Assembly (NCBI RefSeq): GCF_900018785.1
Contig: NZ_FCOY01000006.1
Coordinates: 124,001 to 188,000, forward strand
DNA: 64,000 nucleotides
From: Xanthomonas massiliensis
GTDB taxonomy: Bacteria > Pseudomonadota > Gammaproteobacteria > Xanthomonadales > Xanthomonadaceae
Direction of reading: 5' to 3'
Below the pieces are notes generated by a model. That model was not told where the DNA came from. It did no database searches and worked only from the letters and a program-made list of their open reading frames with translations. The translations under genes were made by a program, and so were the position numbers. Shown here piece after piece: positions 28,690 through 43,100 of this stretch. Positions within the stretch are counted from its first letter, which is position 1, and each line of letters opens with the position of its first letter.

Positions 28690-29514
28690 TCAGGCCAGCC
28701 GCAGCACCACCGCGCCGGCCGCGATCAGCGTGCCCGCCACCAGGCGGGCGCGCGTGGGCCGTTCGTGCAGGAATGCGGTGGCGATCAGCATGCCGAACAG
28801 GATCGAGGTCTCGCGCAGCGCGGCGACCATCGCCACCGGCGCACGGGTCATGGCCCACAGGGCGATGGCATAGGCCGTGACCGTCCCGAGGCCGCCGAGC
28901 AGCCCCTGGCGCCAGTCGTCGCGGGCGAAGCCGGCCAGCGCGGCGCGGTGCCGGACCAGCGCCCACAGCGGCAGCGGCAGTCCCGACAGCAGGAACAGCC
29001 ACAACGCGTAACCGACCGGGCTGCCCGAGCGGCGCGCGCCGGCCGCGTCCACCAGCGTGTACAGGGCGATCACCGCCGCGTTGAGCAACGGCAACACCAG
29101 CCGCCGGCTGCGGTGCCCGTGCACCATGCCGAGGATGCCGCCGCACAGCAGGGCGATGCCCGCCCACGCGAAGGGCGCGAGCCGTTCGCCGAAGGCGGCG
29201 CCGGCCGCCAGGGCGACCAGCAGCGGCGCGCTGCCGCGCATCAGCGGATAGGCCACGCCCATGTCCGTGCTGCGGTAGGCCAGCGCGACCAGCACGTAGT
29301 AGAGGACCTGCAGCACCACCGAGACCCCGAGCCAGGGCCAGCTCGATGCCGCGGGCGCGGCCACGAACGGCAGCGCCGCCGCGGCGATCAGCGCCGCGCC
29401 GCCGGTGACCAGGGTGGTGGCCAGCAGCTTGTCCGGGCCGCTCTTGACCACCGCGTTCCAGCCGGCATGCAGCGCGGCGGCCAGCAGTACCAGGGCGAAG
29501 ACGGTCGCCGACAT
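28690..29514 (-). CDS. EamA/DMT-family transporter
   Basis: A 274-residue membrane protein of about ten helices in two EamA repeats. It shows LHAGWNAVVKSGPDK near the N-terminus, RGSAPLLVALAAGAAFGERL in the first repeat, and RETSILFGMLIATAFLHERPT in the second. DMT transporters carry small metabolites or amino acids; the substrate cannot be told. It ends seven bases from the rimI stop (convergent), and the next minus-strand gene upstream ends three bases from its start, so it is part of a valS-side operon. Confidence 0.82.
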   Translation of the reverse strand: MSATVFALVLLAAALHAGWNAVVKSGPDKLLATTLVTGGAALIAAAALPFVAAPAASSWPWLGVSVVLQVLYYVLVALAYRSTDMGVAYPLMRGSAPLLVALAAGAAFGERLAPFAWAGIALLCGGILGMVHGHRSRRLVLPLLNAAVIALYTLVDAAGARRSGSPVGYALWLFLLSGLPLPLWALVRHRAALAGFARDDWRQGLLGGLGTVTAYAIALWAMTRAPVAMVAALRETSILFGMLIATAFLHERPTRARLVAGTLIAAGAVVLRLA

Positions 29515-29516
29515 GG

Positions 29517-29939
29517 CTACAGCCAGCGCCGCACGCGCCGGCAGTAGTCCAGGTAGGCGGCGCCGAAGCGTGCGCGCAACGCGCGTTCCTCGGCGAGGAT
29601 CTGGAAGCGGGTCACGTACGTCATGTACACCGGCACGACGATCAGGGCGAGGGCATTGCGCAACAGCATCGCCAGGCCGAGCAGGATCAGCGCGTGGCCC
29701 AGGTACATCGGATTGCGCGAGTAGCGGTGCAGCCCGTTCTCCACCCGCCGCGTCGCGGCCTGCGGGCGCAGCGGGTTGACCGGGGTACCGGCGCGGCGGA
29801 AGTGCAGCTTGGGCAGCACGTTGAGCGCGATGCCGGCGGCGACCAGCGCCGCGCCGAATGCGGCCGGTATCGGCATGTCCGCGAGGCGGGGGGGTGCGAT
29901 GCGTGCCGCCGCCCAGGCGATGGCCGCGCACAGCGCCAT
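29517..29939 (-). CDS. Isoprenylcysteine carboxyl methyltransferase-family membrane protein
   Basis: About 140 residues with four or five hydrophobic helices. It has the family signature in two parts: GLHRYSRNPMYLGHALILLG and the C-terminal EERALRARFGAAYLDYCRRVRRW. These enzymes (ICMT/PEMT-like) use S-adenosylmethionine to methylate small substrates at the membrane; the substrate is unknown. ATG at 29939 is used. The reading frame continues upstream through GTG 29945 to a CTG that overlaps the valS stop, and homologues often start there, so the true start may be 2-13 codons earlier. Confidence 0.78.
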   Translation of the reverse strand: MALCAAIAWAAARIAPPRLADMPIPAAFGAALVAAGIALNVLPKLHFRRAGTPVNPLRPQAATRRVENGLHRYSRNPMYLGHALILLGLAMLLRNALALIVVPVYMTYVTRFQILAEERALRARFGAAYLDYCRRVRRWL

Positions 29940-29974
29940 CGCCACCGGCGGCGGGATCCGGGCGCCGCGCCGGC

Positions 29975-32803
<2,829 letters not shown>

Positions 32804-32832
32804 GGCAAGGGTGCGGCGGGCCGCGAGGGAAG

Positions 32833-33021
32833 TCAGGAATTCAGGGCGCGGCGGATCTTCTGGTCCGTCTGGTACTGGCCCAGGGCGTAGACCGCCCAGA
32901 TCGCGGCCGGGATCCACCCCAGCACGGTGATCTGCAGGACCAGGCACAGCAACCCGGCGAACGGGCGGCCGATGGTGAAGAAGAGCAGCCAGGGCAGGAG
33001 GAAGGCGATGAGCAGGCGCAT
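32833..33021 (-). CDS. YqaE/Pmp3-family small membrane protein
   Basis: A 62-residue protein with two membrane helices: [18 protein letters not shown] and [21 protein letters not shown]. It has the Pmp3 layout, with a Gly-Arg-Pro turn where many members have G.G. The short charged tail contains [11 protein letters not shown]. Pmp3 proteins influence membrane potential and stress tolerance. It is nested between holC and valS in the same direction. Confidence 0.82.
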   Translation of the reverse strand: MRLLIAFLLPWLLFFTIGRPFAGLLCLVLQITVLGWIPAAIWAVYALGQYQTDQKIRRALNS

Positions 33022-33035
33022 GGGCGGCGGACGGA

Positions 33036-33461
33036 CTACATGTCGTACTTGTTGAGGTCGTAGCCGCCGGCCTTGTACTGCTTCCAGCGTGCGCGCAACG
33101 GCTCGCGCGCGGCCGGGTCGGCCGGCACCACCTCCAGCACCCGCTCGCACGGGCCGGCGAAGGCGGCATCGCGCAGGTTGATCACCATCGGCCGCGCCGG
33201 CGCATCGTGCTCGGGGGTGGCGATCAGCACCGGGGTGATGTCGTCGTCCTCGTCCATGCCGGCGATCTGGTGCGGGATGTAGGCGTCCGGGTCGAAGGCC
33301 CACAGCAGGTCGTCCAGCTCCTCGGCCTGGGCGGCATCGCGCGCCAGGATCAGGGTGGGCTGGCCGCTGTCGTGGGCCTTGCGCGCCAGCTCGCACACCA
33401 GCCGCAGGGGCTGCTGCAGGAAGCGCGGCTTGGCGATGAGGTAGAAGTCGGCGCGGGGCAT
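33036..33461 (-). CDS. holC: DNA polymerase III chi subunit
   Basis: A 141-residue HolC. It begins MPRADFYLI, followed by the helix [43 protein letters not shown], and the C-terminal [17 protein letters not shown]. Chi binds SSB and connects to the clamp loader through psi; the divergent psi candidate is at 27757. The position upstream of valS matches E. coli (pepA-holC-valS), and pepA is indeed the next gene. Confidence 0.93.
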   Translation of the reverse strand: MPRADFYLIAKPRFLQQPLRLVCELARKAHDSGQPTLILARDAAQAEELDDLLWAFDPDAYIPHQIAGMDEDDDITPVLIATPEHDAPARPMVINLRDAAFAGPCERVLEVVPADPAAREPLRARWKQYKAGGYDLNKYDM

Positions 33462-33529
33462 CGGGAAGGGATCAGAGGAAAATTTCGCGAACCAGGCTCA
33501 TGTGCGCGCGGGCATCCACGGGGCGACGG

Positions 33530-35017
<1,488 letters not shown>

Positions 35018-35127
35018 TGGACAGATTCCGTAGGCAAAAACCGTACAATCGCGGACCGTTTACGCCAGTCGTGCCACGCTTCGGCGCGCCGCGAGCAGAT
35101 AGGACAGTCTAGAACAAGCCCTCCCCC

Positions 35128-36210
35128 ATGCCGAAGCTCGATCGATACCTGCTGGGCGATTTCGTCCAGAGTTTTGCCGCCACGCTGGTGGTGCTGGTCG
35201 TCGTCGGCACCGGCGGCGTGCTGGTGGACATCCTCGGCAACATCGCCGACGGGCGCCTGCCGGCCAGCCTGATGTTCTCCCAGCTGGGCCTGCAGTTCGT
35301 CACCTACCTGCCGCTGATCCTGCCGCTGGCGCTGTTGCTGGGCCTGCTGCTGGCGCTGGCGCGGCTGTACCGCGATTCGGAGATGGCGGTGCTGATGTCC
35401 ATCGGCGTGGGGCCGGCGCGGTTGCTGCGCCCGATCCTGATGCTGGTGGTGCCGGTGGTGGCGCTGGTGGCGGCCAGCTCGCTGTGGCTGGGGCCGTGGG
35501 CCAACCGCACCGCCGAGGCGATGGTCGAGCAGGCCAACCGCAGCGTGGTCATCGCCGGGCTGGAGGCGGGTACCTTCACCACGATGTCCAACGGCGGCAT
35601 CGTCTACCTGGCCAGCGTCTCGCCCGACGGCCGGCAGATGGGCCACGTGTTCATGCAGCGCAACCAGGGCGGGCGCATCGACGTGGTCACCGCCCAGCGC
35701 GGGCACATGTACTTCGAGGGCAAGGCGCAGCGCTACCTGCGCCTGGAGGACGGCTACCGGGTCAACGCGCCGGCCGACGGCGCCGGCCTGGACTACCGGG
35801 TGATGCGCTACGGCGACAACGAGGTCGCCCTGCCGGACAGCCGTCCCAGCCAGGACGAGAACGACCCGGAGATGCTGTCCACGCCGCGCCTGTTCGGCGA
35901 CGCCCGGCCGGAGGCCCAGGCCGAGCTGCAGCGCCGCATCGCCCCGCCGCTGCTGGCCCTGGCCTTCGCCCTGCTGACCCTGCCGCTGTCGCGCAGCTCG
36001 CCGCGCCAGCAGCGCTACGGGCGGATGATGGTGGCGTTCCTGGCCTACCTGGTGGCCACCAACCTGACCATGCTCGGCGCGCAGTGGCTGGCGCACGGCA
36101 AGATCCCGGCGCCGCTGGGCCTGTGGTGGCTGACGTTGCCGCTGCTGGCGCTGTCGGTATGGCTGTATGCACGCGACGGCCGCCTCGGCCGGCCGCGGAG
36201 GGCGGCATGA
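35128..36210 (+). CDS. lptF: LPS export permease LptF
   Basis: A 360-residue inner-membrane subunit of the LptB2FG transporter, which extracts LPS from the inner membrane. It begins with LDRYLLGDFVQSFAATL, has three N-terminal helices, a periplasmic beta-jellyroll domain (~100-265; GLEAGTFTTMSNGGIVYLASV), and three C-terminal helices (PLSRSSPRQQRYGRMM). It overlaps lptG by four bases (ATGATG junction). LPS is the likely destination of the rhamnose and mannose precursors made earlier in the window. Confidence 0.94.
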   Translation: MPKLDRYLLGDFVQSFAATLVVLVVVGTGGVLVDILGNIADGRLPASLMFSQLGLQFVTYLPLILPLALLLGLLLALARLYRDSEMAVLMSIGVGPARLLRPILMLVVPVVALVAASSLWLGPWANRTAEAMVEQANRSVVIAGLEAGTFTTMSNGGIVYLASVSPDGRQMGHVFMQRNQGGRIDVVTAQRGHMYFEGKAQRYLRLEDGYRVNAPADGAGLDYRVMRYGDNEVALPDSRPSQDENDPEMLSTPRLFGDARPEAQAELQRRIAPPLLALAFALLTLPLSRSSPRQQRYGRMMVAFLAYLVATNLTMLGAQWLAHGKIPAPLGLWWLTLPLLALSVWLYARDGRLGRPRRAA

Positions 36211-37316
36211 TGATCTGGCGTCCCCGCCTGCACGACCTGTACGTCGGCCGCTCGGTGCTGCTCACCGTGCTGGTGACCTGGGCGGTGCTCATCGGCCTGT
36301 TCGTGATGATGGGCGTGAGCGACCAGTTCAAGGACATCGGCAAGGGCAGCTACACCTTCGCCCATGCGGTGGCCTACATCGCCTACGGCGTGCCGCGCAC
36401 CGCCTACAACCTGTTCCCCACCGCGGCGGTGATCGGCGCGCTGATGGGCCTGGGCCAGCTGGCGGCCACCTCCGAGCTGACCGCGCTGCGCGCGCTGGGC
36501 ATCTCGCGCCGGCGCATCGGCCTGTCGGTGGTGGCCACCATCGCCCTGCTCACCGCGCTGATGGTGCTCGACGGCGAGACCCTGGCGCCGTGGGCGCAGG
36601 ACCGCGGCGACATGCTCAAGGCCAACGCCAAGTACAACACCAACATGGCCTCGGCCCGTTATTCCGGGCTGTGGGCGCGCGAGGGCGACATCTTCCTCAA
36701 TGCCCAGGGAGGCGAGGAGCGCGCCGGCGCGGACGGCAGCCGTTCGCTGCAGCTCACCGACGTGCGCCTGTACCAGGTGGGCGAGGACGGGCGCCTGGAG
36801 ACCATCACCCATGCCGCCACTGCCGTTCACCAGGACGGCGGCTGGGCGCTGCACCAGGTCCGGCGCGACACCTTCGGCACCGACCAGGTGAGCCGGCAGA
36901 CCGTGGACGACGAAGTGTGGTCCTCGCGCCTGGACCCGGCCGCCCTGGCCGCGGCGCTGGCGCGGCCGCGCAACCTGAGCGCGCGCGAGCTGCACCAGAG
37001 CATCGTCTACCGCCAGCGCAACGGCCTGGACGCGCGCGACTACGAGGAACAGTACTGGGGGCGCTGGTTCTACCCGCTCAACGTGCTGGCGCTGTGCCTG
37101 GCCGCGGTCCCGTTCGCGTTCGGCGCGCTGCGCAGCGGCGGCATGGGCAAGCGCCTGTTCCTGGGCATCCTGTTCGCGCTGGCGTTCTGGCTGCTGCAGC
37201 TGTTCTTCGGGCGCATGGCCGGGGCGCTGCGCTTCGACTACCGGCTGGCCTACGCCTTGCCGCCAGCGGTGATGCTGGCCGTGTCCGGCTGGATCTTCAG
37301 GCGCAAGGTCGGCTAG
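36207..37316 (+). CDS. lptG: LPS export permease LptG
   Basis: A 369-residue partner of LptF with the same 3 + jellyroll + 3 helix layout. It starts MMIWRPRLHDLYVGRSVLL, and contains ELTALRALGISRRRIG (the coupling helix that meets LptB), and FAFGALRSGGMGKRLFLGI. Its stop codon and that of the convergent RDD gene share the palindrome CTAG at 37313-37316. Confidence 0.94.
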   Translation: MMIWRPRLHDLYVGRSVLLTVLVTWAVLIGLFVMMGVSDQFKDIGKGSYTFAHAVAYIAYGVPRTAYNLFPTAAVIGALMGLGQLAATSELTALRALGISRRRIGLSVVATIALLTALMVLDGETLAPWAQDRGDMLKANAKYNTNMASARYSGLWAREGDIFLNAQGGEERAGADGSRSLQLTDVRLYQVGEDGRLETITHAATAVHQDGGWALHQVRRDTFGTDQVSRQTVDDEVWSSRLDPAALAAALARPRNLSARELHQSIVYRQRNGLDARDYEEQYWGRWFYPLNVLALCLAAVPFAFGALRSGGMGKRLFLGILFALAFWLLQLFFGRMAGALRFDYRLAYALPPAVMLAVSGWIFRRKVG

Positions 37317-37789
37317 CCGGCCTTGCCGCCGCCCCGGGCCGCGGGCTCCAGGCGCAAGCGGGTGCGGCTGAAGCGGTCGTGCCAGGCCAGCCGTTGCGGG
37401 TCCAGCCAGGCCCACCAGAAGCCGGCGCCGCCGGCCAGCAGCGAGAGCGTGCCCATCGCGTAGCGCCGCCACAGCGCCAGCCGCGACGGGGCGGTGCCGT
37501 CCGGCGCGACCAGGCGCAGCCGCCACGGGCGCATGCCCAGGGTCTGGCCGCCGTGGCCCCAGCTCCAGGTGGCGTACAGCCCGACCACGCCCCAGCAGGC
37601 CAGCCACAGCGCCCACTGCCAGGCGCTGAAGGGCGGGATGTTCTCGCGGGCGCCGTGCCCGGCGCCGAGGTAGGCCAGGGTGAAGCCCAGCGACAGCGCC
37701 AGGCACAGCGCCAGCGCCGGCCACAGGTCGTAGGCCAGCGCCAGCAGGCGCCGACCGACCAGGGCGCGCGGGGGCGGGGCGTCGGGCAT
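37313..37789 (-). CDS. RDD-family membrane protein
   Basis: A 158-residue protein. The RDD core is visible as RRLLALAYDLWPALAL near the start (here R...D), WSWGHGGQTLGMRPWRLRLV in the middle, and HDRFSRTRL near the end. Three helices are predicted. Function is unknown; some RDD proteins move ions. ATG 37789 was taken; an upstream ATG at 37801 is also possible. It converges on lptG with four bases shared. Confidence 0.82.
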   Translation of the reverse strand: MPDAPPPRALVGRRLLALAYDLWPALALCLALSLGFTLAYLGAGHGARENIPPFSAWQWALWLACWGVVGLYATWSWGHGGQTLGMRPWRLRLVAPDGTAPSRLALWRRYAMGTLSLLAGGAGFWWAWLDPQRLAWHDRFSRTRLRLEPAARGGGKAG

Positions 37790-37827
37790 TGCCGCAAGCA
37801 TAAGCGGGGCTGGCGTAGCATGACGCC

Positions 37828-38805
37828 ATGTCCGACTGCACCACGCCCGCCGAGCGGCGCATGCTCGTCACCGCGCTGCCGCCGCTGCGCGACGACGACG
37901 GCGCGGCGATCGGCGCCTTCCTCGATGCGATCTGGGCCGAGCAGGGCCTGGCGGCGGCCTCGCTGGCCGGCTACCGCCGCGACCTGGAGGGCCTGGCCCG
38001 CTGGCGCGACGGCCGCGACGGCGGGCTGGCCGCGCTCGACCGGGCCGGCCTGTTCGACTACCTGGCCTGGCGCACCCGCCACGGCTACACCCCGCGCAGC
38101 AATGCGCGCCTGCTGTCGGCCCTGCGCGCGTTCTACGGCTGGCAGCTGCGCCGCGGCGCGCGCCGCGACGATCCCACCGCCCTGCTGGAGCCGCCGCGCC
38201 TGCCGCGGGCGCTGCCCAAGGCCCTGTCGGAGAGCCAGATCGAGGCGCTGCTCGCCAGCCCGGACGTGGCCACCGACGAGGGCCTGCGCGACCGCACCAT
38301 GCTCGAGCTGATGTACGCGGCCGGGCTGCGCGTGAGCGAGCTGGTCGGCCTGCCGGCCAGCGCGCTCAACCTGCGCCAGGGCGTGCTGCGGGTGACCGGC
38401 AAGGGCAGCAAGGACCGCCTGGTGCCGGTCGGCGAGGAATCGCGCTACTGGCTGCAGCGCTACCTGGAACAGGCCCGCCCGCGCCTGGCCGGCGGCAAGG
38501 CGGTGCCGGCCGCCGGCGACGGCAGCGTGCCGCTGTTCATCGGCCCGGCGCGCCAGCCGTTGAGCCGGCAGCGGTTCTGGGTGCTGGTCAAGCGCTATGC
38601 CGCGGTGGCCGGCATCGATCCGGCCAAGGTCAGCCCGCACGGCCTGCGCCACAGCTTCGCCACCCACCTGCTCAACCACGGCGCCGACCTGCGCGCGCTG
38701 CAGATGCTGCTCGGCCACAGCTCGCTGTCCACCACCCAGATCTACACCCTGGTGGCGCGCCAGCACCTGCAGCAGCTGCACGCCAGACACCACCCGCGGG
38801 GGTGA
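37828..38805 (+). CDS. xerD: Site-specific tyrosine recombinase XerD
   Basis: A 325-residue recombinase that with XerC resolves chromosome dimers at dif. The N-terminal SAM-like core-binding domain (~20-110) precedes the catalytic domain, which has Arg in [12 protein letters not shown], Lys in [13 protein letters not shown]271 and R274 in [11 protein letters not shown], His in [11 protein letters not shown], and nucleophile Y306 in QIYTLV. It is the type upstream of dsbC in many gammaproteobacteria, as here. The N-terminus is about 25 residues longer than E. coli XerD. Confidence 0.93.
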   Translation: MSDCTTPAERRMLVTALPPLRDDDGAAIGAFLDAIWAEQGLAAASLAGYRRDLEGLARWRDGRDGGLAALDRAGLFDYLAWRTRHGYTPRSNARLLSALRAFYGWQLRRGARRDDPTALLEPPRLPRALPKALSESQIEALLASPDVATDEGLRDRTMLELMYAAGLRVSELVGLPASALNLRQGVLRVTGKGSKDRLVPVGEESRYWLQRYLEQARPRLAGGKAVPAAGDGSVPLFIGPARQPLSRQRFWVLVKRYAAVAGIDPAKVSPHGLRHSFATHLLNHGADLRALQMLLGHSSLSTTQIYTLVARQHLQQLHARHHPRG

Positions 38806-39271
38806 GGCCGCGGGCGCGGCAGCGCGTTCCGGTGCAGGGTGGATGGGTCGGCCATTCCGCGGCCTGGGCACTGTCATGGATGGCGGCGGATGGCGCGGGG
38901 CCGGGTGCTCATGGCGCGCATCACGGCCAGTTGCGCATGTTCGGTGCCTGGCCCTTCGTCGGGCAGCCCGCGCCAGTGGCCGCGGTCGCGGCACGGAGCC
39001 GCCGGAAAGCCATCGCCTCGTCTTGATTCCTGCCGGCAGCGGCAGGTGGCGGACGGTCCGGGGCGGGCGGATGGACATTCGACAGGCCGGGCAGGGCAGC
39101 AGCCATCCCCGCCGCCGTCGGTCGCGCGATCCCTTCATGGCGACGCCGGTACCTGCCGCCGGCCCGGCACCGGGATCGGACCCGGGGTCCCGGGCCTCTG
39201 GACCACTTGGAGCCGCTTCATCCGCGCTGTGCGAGAATCCCCGACGTTTTCCGCTGCTTCGGGATGCCCCC
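38806..39271. other. Intergenic region xerD-dsbC
   Basis: 466 bases. A short open frame at 38802-39026 (74 codons) has no recognisable protein features. No terminator with a T-tract or clear promoter is visible. Nothing else is supported. Confidence 0.4.
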
Positions 39272-40054
39272 ATGCTTCGTTCCGCCGTGTTCGCCCTGCT
39301 GGGCGCCGCCAGCCTGAGCGCCTGCGCCCAACCGGCCGCGCCCGCCCCGTCCGCCACCGCGGCCCCCGCGGCCGATGCCGGCGCCGATGCGCGCGTCAGC
39401 GCCGCGCTGGCGGCGCTCGATCCCAAGTTCAAGCCGGACTACATGGGCGCGGCCCCGTTCCCGGGCTTCCGCGAGGTCGTGGTCGGCGGGCAGGTGCTGT
39501 ACGTGTCCGACGATGGCCGCTACCTGATGCAGGCCCAGCCCTTCGACCTGCGCGAGCGCCAGTTCGCCTCCAGCGAAGGCCTGCTGGCCTACCGGCGCAA
39601 GGCGCTGGCGGCGGTGCCGGCGTCCGAGCGCATCGTGTTCTCCCCGCCCAACCCGAAGTACACCGTGTCGGTGTTCACCGACATCGAGTGCGGCTACTGC
39701 CGCAAGCTGCACAGCGAGATCGCCGAGTACAACCGCCAGGGCATCGCCGTGGAATACCTGGCCTATCCGCGCATGGGCCTGGGCAGCCAGGACTACAAGG
39801 ACATGGTCTCGGTGTGGTGCGCGTCGGACCGCAAGCAGGCGCTGACCCAGGCCAAGCAGGACGGCAGCGTGACCGCGCGCAGCTGCACCAATCCGGTGAA
39901 CATGGAGTACGCCCTGGGCGAGCGCCTGGGCGTGAACGGCACGCCGGCGATCTTCGGCCCGGACGGCACTCAGCTGGGCGGCTACCTGCCCCCGGACAAG
40001 CTGCGCGAGGCCCTGGACAAGCGTGCCGCCGCCGGCAAGGGCGGCTCGCGCTGA
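39272..40054 (+). CDS. dsbC: DsbC-like thiol:disulfide interchange protein, predicted lipoprotein
   Basis: A 260-residue exported protein. The signal has a lipobox LSAC (Cys18), then an Ala/Pro-rich linker, a DsbC-type dimerisation domain (~40-110; [21 protein letters not shown]), and a thioredoxin-fold domain with catalytic CGYC (C140-C143) and cis-Pro [10 protein letters not shown]. DsbC isomerises wrong disulfides in the periplasm. A lipid anchor is unusual for DsbC, which is normally soluble. Its place after xerD matches E. coli. It is followed by a hairpin terminator. Confidence 0.88.
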   Translation: MLRSAVFALLGAASLSACAQPAAPAPSATAAPAADAGADARVSAALAALDPKFKPDYMGAAPFPGFREVVVGGQVLYVSDDGRYLMQAQPFDLRERQFASSEGLLAYRRKALAAVPASERIVFSPPNPKYTVSVFTDIECGYCRKLHSEIAEYNRQGIAVEYLAYPRMGLGSQDYKDMVSVWCASDRKQALTQAKQDGSVTARSCTNPVNMEYALGERLGVNGTPAIFGPDGTQLGGYLPPDKLREALDKRAAAGKGGSR

Positions 40055-40077
40055 GCCCTTGGCAACGCCGCGACGAT

Positions 40078-40109
40078 GCGAAGGCCGCCTCCGGGCGGCC
40101 TTCGCGTTT
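40078..40109 (+). terminator. Hairpin terminator after dsbC
   Basis: A 12-bp perfect stem (40078-40089 with 40094-40105) has a TCCG loop and is followed by GTTT. It lies 23 bases after the dsbC stop. Confidence 0.65.
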
Positions 40110-40181
40110 GCGGCGCCCGGCCGGCCCGGCGGGCCGCTCCGGTACAATGGCGGGCCCGTCATCTGCCACGGTTTCCCGGAC

Positions 40182-43100
40182 ATGATCGTCCTCGAGGGCG
40201 CTTCCGCCCTGTCGCCGTTCCGCCGCACCCGGCTCGAATCCCGCCTCCACGCCATCGCCCCCGGGCTGCACATCGCCGGCGCCTGGCAGGTCTTCTTCAT
40301 CCAGCCACGCCTGGGCCAGGCGCCCGACCTGGCCACCCTGCAGCGCATCCTCGAGGCCCGTCCCGAGCCGGCCGCGCGCGAGGCCGGGGCGGTGTCGCGC
40401 TGGGTGGTGCCGCGCCTGGGCACGCGCTCGCCGTGGTCGAGCAAGGCCACCGAGCTGATCGCCGGTGCCGGCGTGGCGGTGGCCCGGGTCGAGCGCGGCA
40501 TGCGCCTGGACCTGGCCGGCTGGCCGGACGATGCCGCCGCCCAGGCGGCGCTGGCCAGGCTGCTGTACGACCCGATGACCCAGTCGCTGCTCGATTCGGA
40601 TGCGGCGGCGCAGGCGCTGTTCGCCGCGCCGCCGCGCAAGCCGCTGCAGCGCATTTCCCTGGCGGAGCTGGAGCAGGCCAACGTGCGCCTGGGCCTGGCC
40701 CTGGCGGGCGACGAGATCGATTACCTGCGCGAACGCTTCGCCGCGCTGGGCCGCGATCCCTCGGACGTGGAACTGATGATGTTCGCGCAGGCCAACTCCG
40801 AGCACTGCCGGCACAAGATCTTCAACGCCAGCTGGACCATCGACGGCAAGCAACAGGACCGCTCGCTGTTCCGCATGATCAAGAACACCCAGCAGCACAC
40901 CCCGCAGCACACGCTCAGCGCCTACAGCGACAACGCCGCGGTGGTCGAGGGCCTGCCGGCGGCGCGCTACCGGCCCGACCCGGCCAGCGGCCGCTACCGG
41001 GCCGAGCCGGTGACCGGCTCGGCGTTCTGCATCAAGGTCGAGACCCACAACCATCCCACCGCGATCGCGCCGTTCCCGGGCGCGGCCACCGGCGCGGGCG
41101 GCGAGATCCGCGACGAGGGCGCCACCGGCCGCGGCGGCAAGCCCAAGGCCGGGCTGACCGGCTTCACCGTCTCGCACCTGCGCATCCCGACCCTGCCGCA
41201 GCCCTGGGAGGCGCCGCGTGCGCTCAACCCGCGGATGGCGCCGGCGCTGGAGATCATGCTCGACGGCCCGCTCGGCGGTGCCGCCTTCAACAACGAGTTC
41301 GGCCGGCCCAACCTGCTCGGCTACTTCCGCAGCTTCGAGCTGGCGCAGGCGCCGGGCCTGGTGCGCGCCTACGATAAGCCGATCATGCTGGCCGGCGGCA
41401 TCGGCGCGATCGACCGGGTGCAGGTGCAGAAGATCAAGCTGCAGCCCGGCGACGCGGTGATCGTGCTCGGCGGTCCGGCGATGCTGATCGGCCTGGGCGG
41501 CGGCGCGGCCAGTTCGGTGGCCTCCGGCGACAGCGCCGAGGACCTGGATTTCGCCAGCGTGCAGCGCGACAACCCGGAGATGGAGCGGCGCTGCCAGGAG
41601 GTCATCGACCGCTGCGTGGCGCTGGGCGAGGACAACCCCATCCACTTCTTCCACGACGTCGGTGCCGGTGGCCTGTCCAACGCCATCCCCGAGCTGCTGC
41701 ACGATTCCGGCGTGGGCGGGGTGATCGACCTGGACAAGGTGCCCAGCGACGATCCCTCGCTGTCGCCGCTGGAACTGTGGTGCAACGAATCGCAGGAGCG
41801 CTACGTGCTCGGTGTCCCGGCGGCGCGGCTGGCCGAGTTCGCCGCGATCTGCGAGCGCGAGCGCTGCCCGTTCGCCACGGTCGGCGTGGCCACCGCCGAG
41901 CAGCGGCTGGTGGCCGGGTACGGCGCGACCGTGGCGAGCGTCTACGGCGGCAGTGGCGCGCGCGACGACGTGCCCGGCCCGGCGCCGCGCGGTGGGGATC
42001 CGGACGGGCAGGGGGGCGGTGTTGCGCATGAGGCCCTTTCCGGCCCTGCGCCGCACGGTGGGGATTTGGACGAACAGCGCGGCAGTGTTGTGCACGGGGC
42101 CCTTCCCGGCCCGGCACAGCGCGCCGGGCGTCCGGATGACCTGCGCGGCAGTGCCGCGCAGGCGGAAATCCCGGTATCCGGCCCCCAGGCGCAGCCTGCG
42201 GGCGTTGGCGAAGGCGCGGACCGGGGGGGCGCAAGCGCCTCCGCTCACCCGATCGACCTGCCGATGGACGTGCTGTTCGGCAAGCCGCCGAAGATGCACC
42301 GCGATACCGTCCATCCGCCGGCGCCGCACTGGCCCGAGCTGGCCACCCGCGGCCTGGAACTGCACCAGGCCGGCCTGCGCGTGCTGGCCCATCCCACCGT
42401 GGCGGCCAAGAGCTTCCTGGTCACCATCGGCGATCGCAGCGTCGGCGGGCTGACCGCGCGCGAGCAGATGGTCGGCCCGTGGCAGCTGCCGGTGGCCGAT
42501 TGCGCCATCACCCTGGCCGGCTTCGACACCGTGGCCGGCGAGGCGATGGCGATCGGCGAGCGCGCGCCGCTGGCATTGCTGGATTCGGCGGCGGCCGCGC
42601 GCATGGCGGTGGGCGAGGCGATCACCAACCTGTGCGCCGCGCCGGTGGAGACCCTGGACACGGTCAAGCTGTCGGCCAACTGGATGGCCGCGGCCGGGTT
42701 CGACGGCGAGGACGCGCTGCTGTACGACGCGGTCCGCGCGGTGGGCATGGCGCTGTGCCCCGACCTGGACCTGGCCATCCCGGTCGGCAAGGACTCGCTG
42801 TCCATGCAGGCGCAATGGGATGGCGGCGCTTCGGACGCCGCTCCTGCGTCCGCGCCGGCGCACAGGAGCGTCTCGCCGGTGTCGCTGGTGGTCTCGGCCT
42901 TCGCACCGGTCGCCGATGCGTCCACCCAGCTCACCCCGCTGCTCGCGCGCGAGGCCGATACCGACCTGTGGCTGATCGGCCTGGGCGCCGGCAAGCAGCG
43001 CCTGGGCGGCTCGGTGCTGGCGCAGGTGCACCCGGGCGAAGGCGCGCTGCCCGCGTTCGCCGGGCCGGTGCCGGACCTGGACGACCCGCAGCGCCTGCGC

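Noticed and set aside
38802-39026. A 74-codon open frame after xerD
   Set aside because: It overlaps the xerD stop, is Trp/Ala/Gly-rich with no ribosome site or motif, and is probably chance in GC-rich DNA.
41973-42170. Possible CRISPR array because of a regular 66-bp period
   Set aside because: The units are fully coding, contiguous without unique spacers, and lie within the purL frame.
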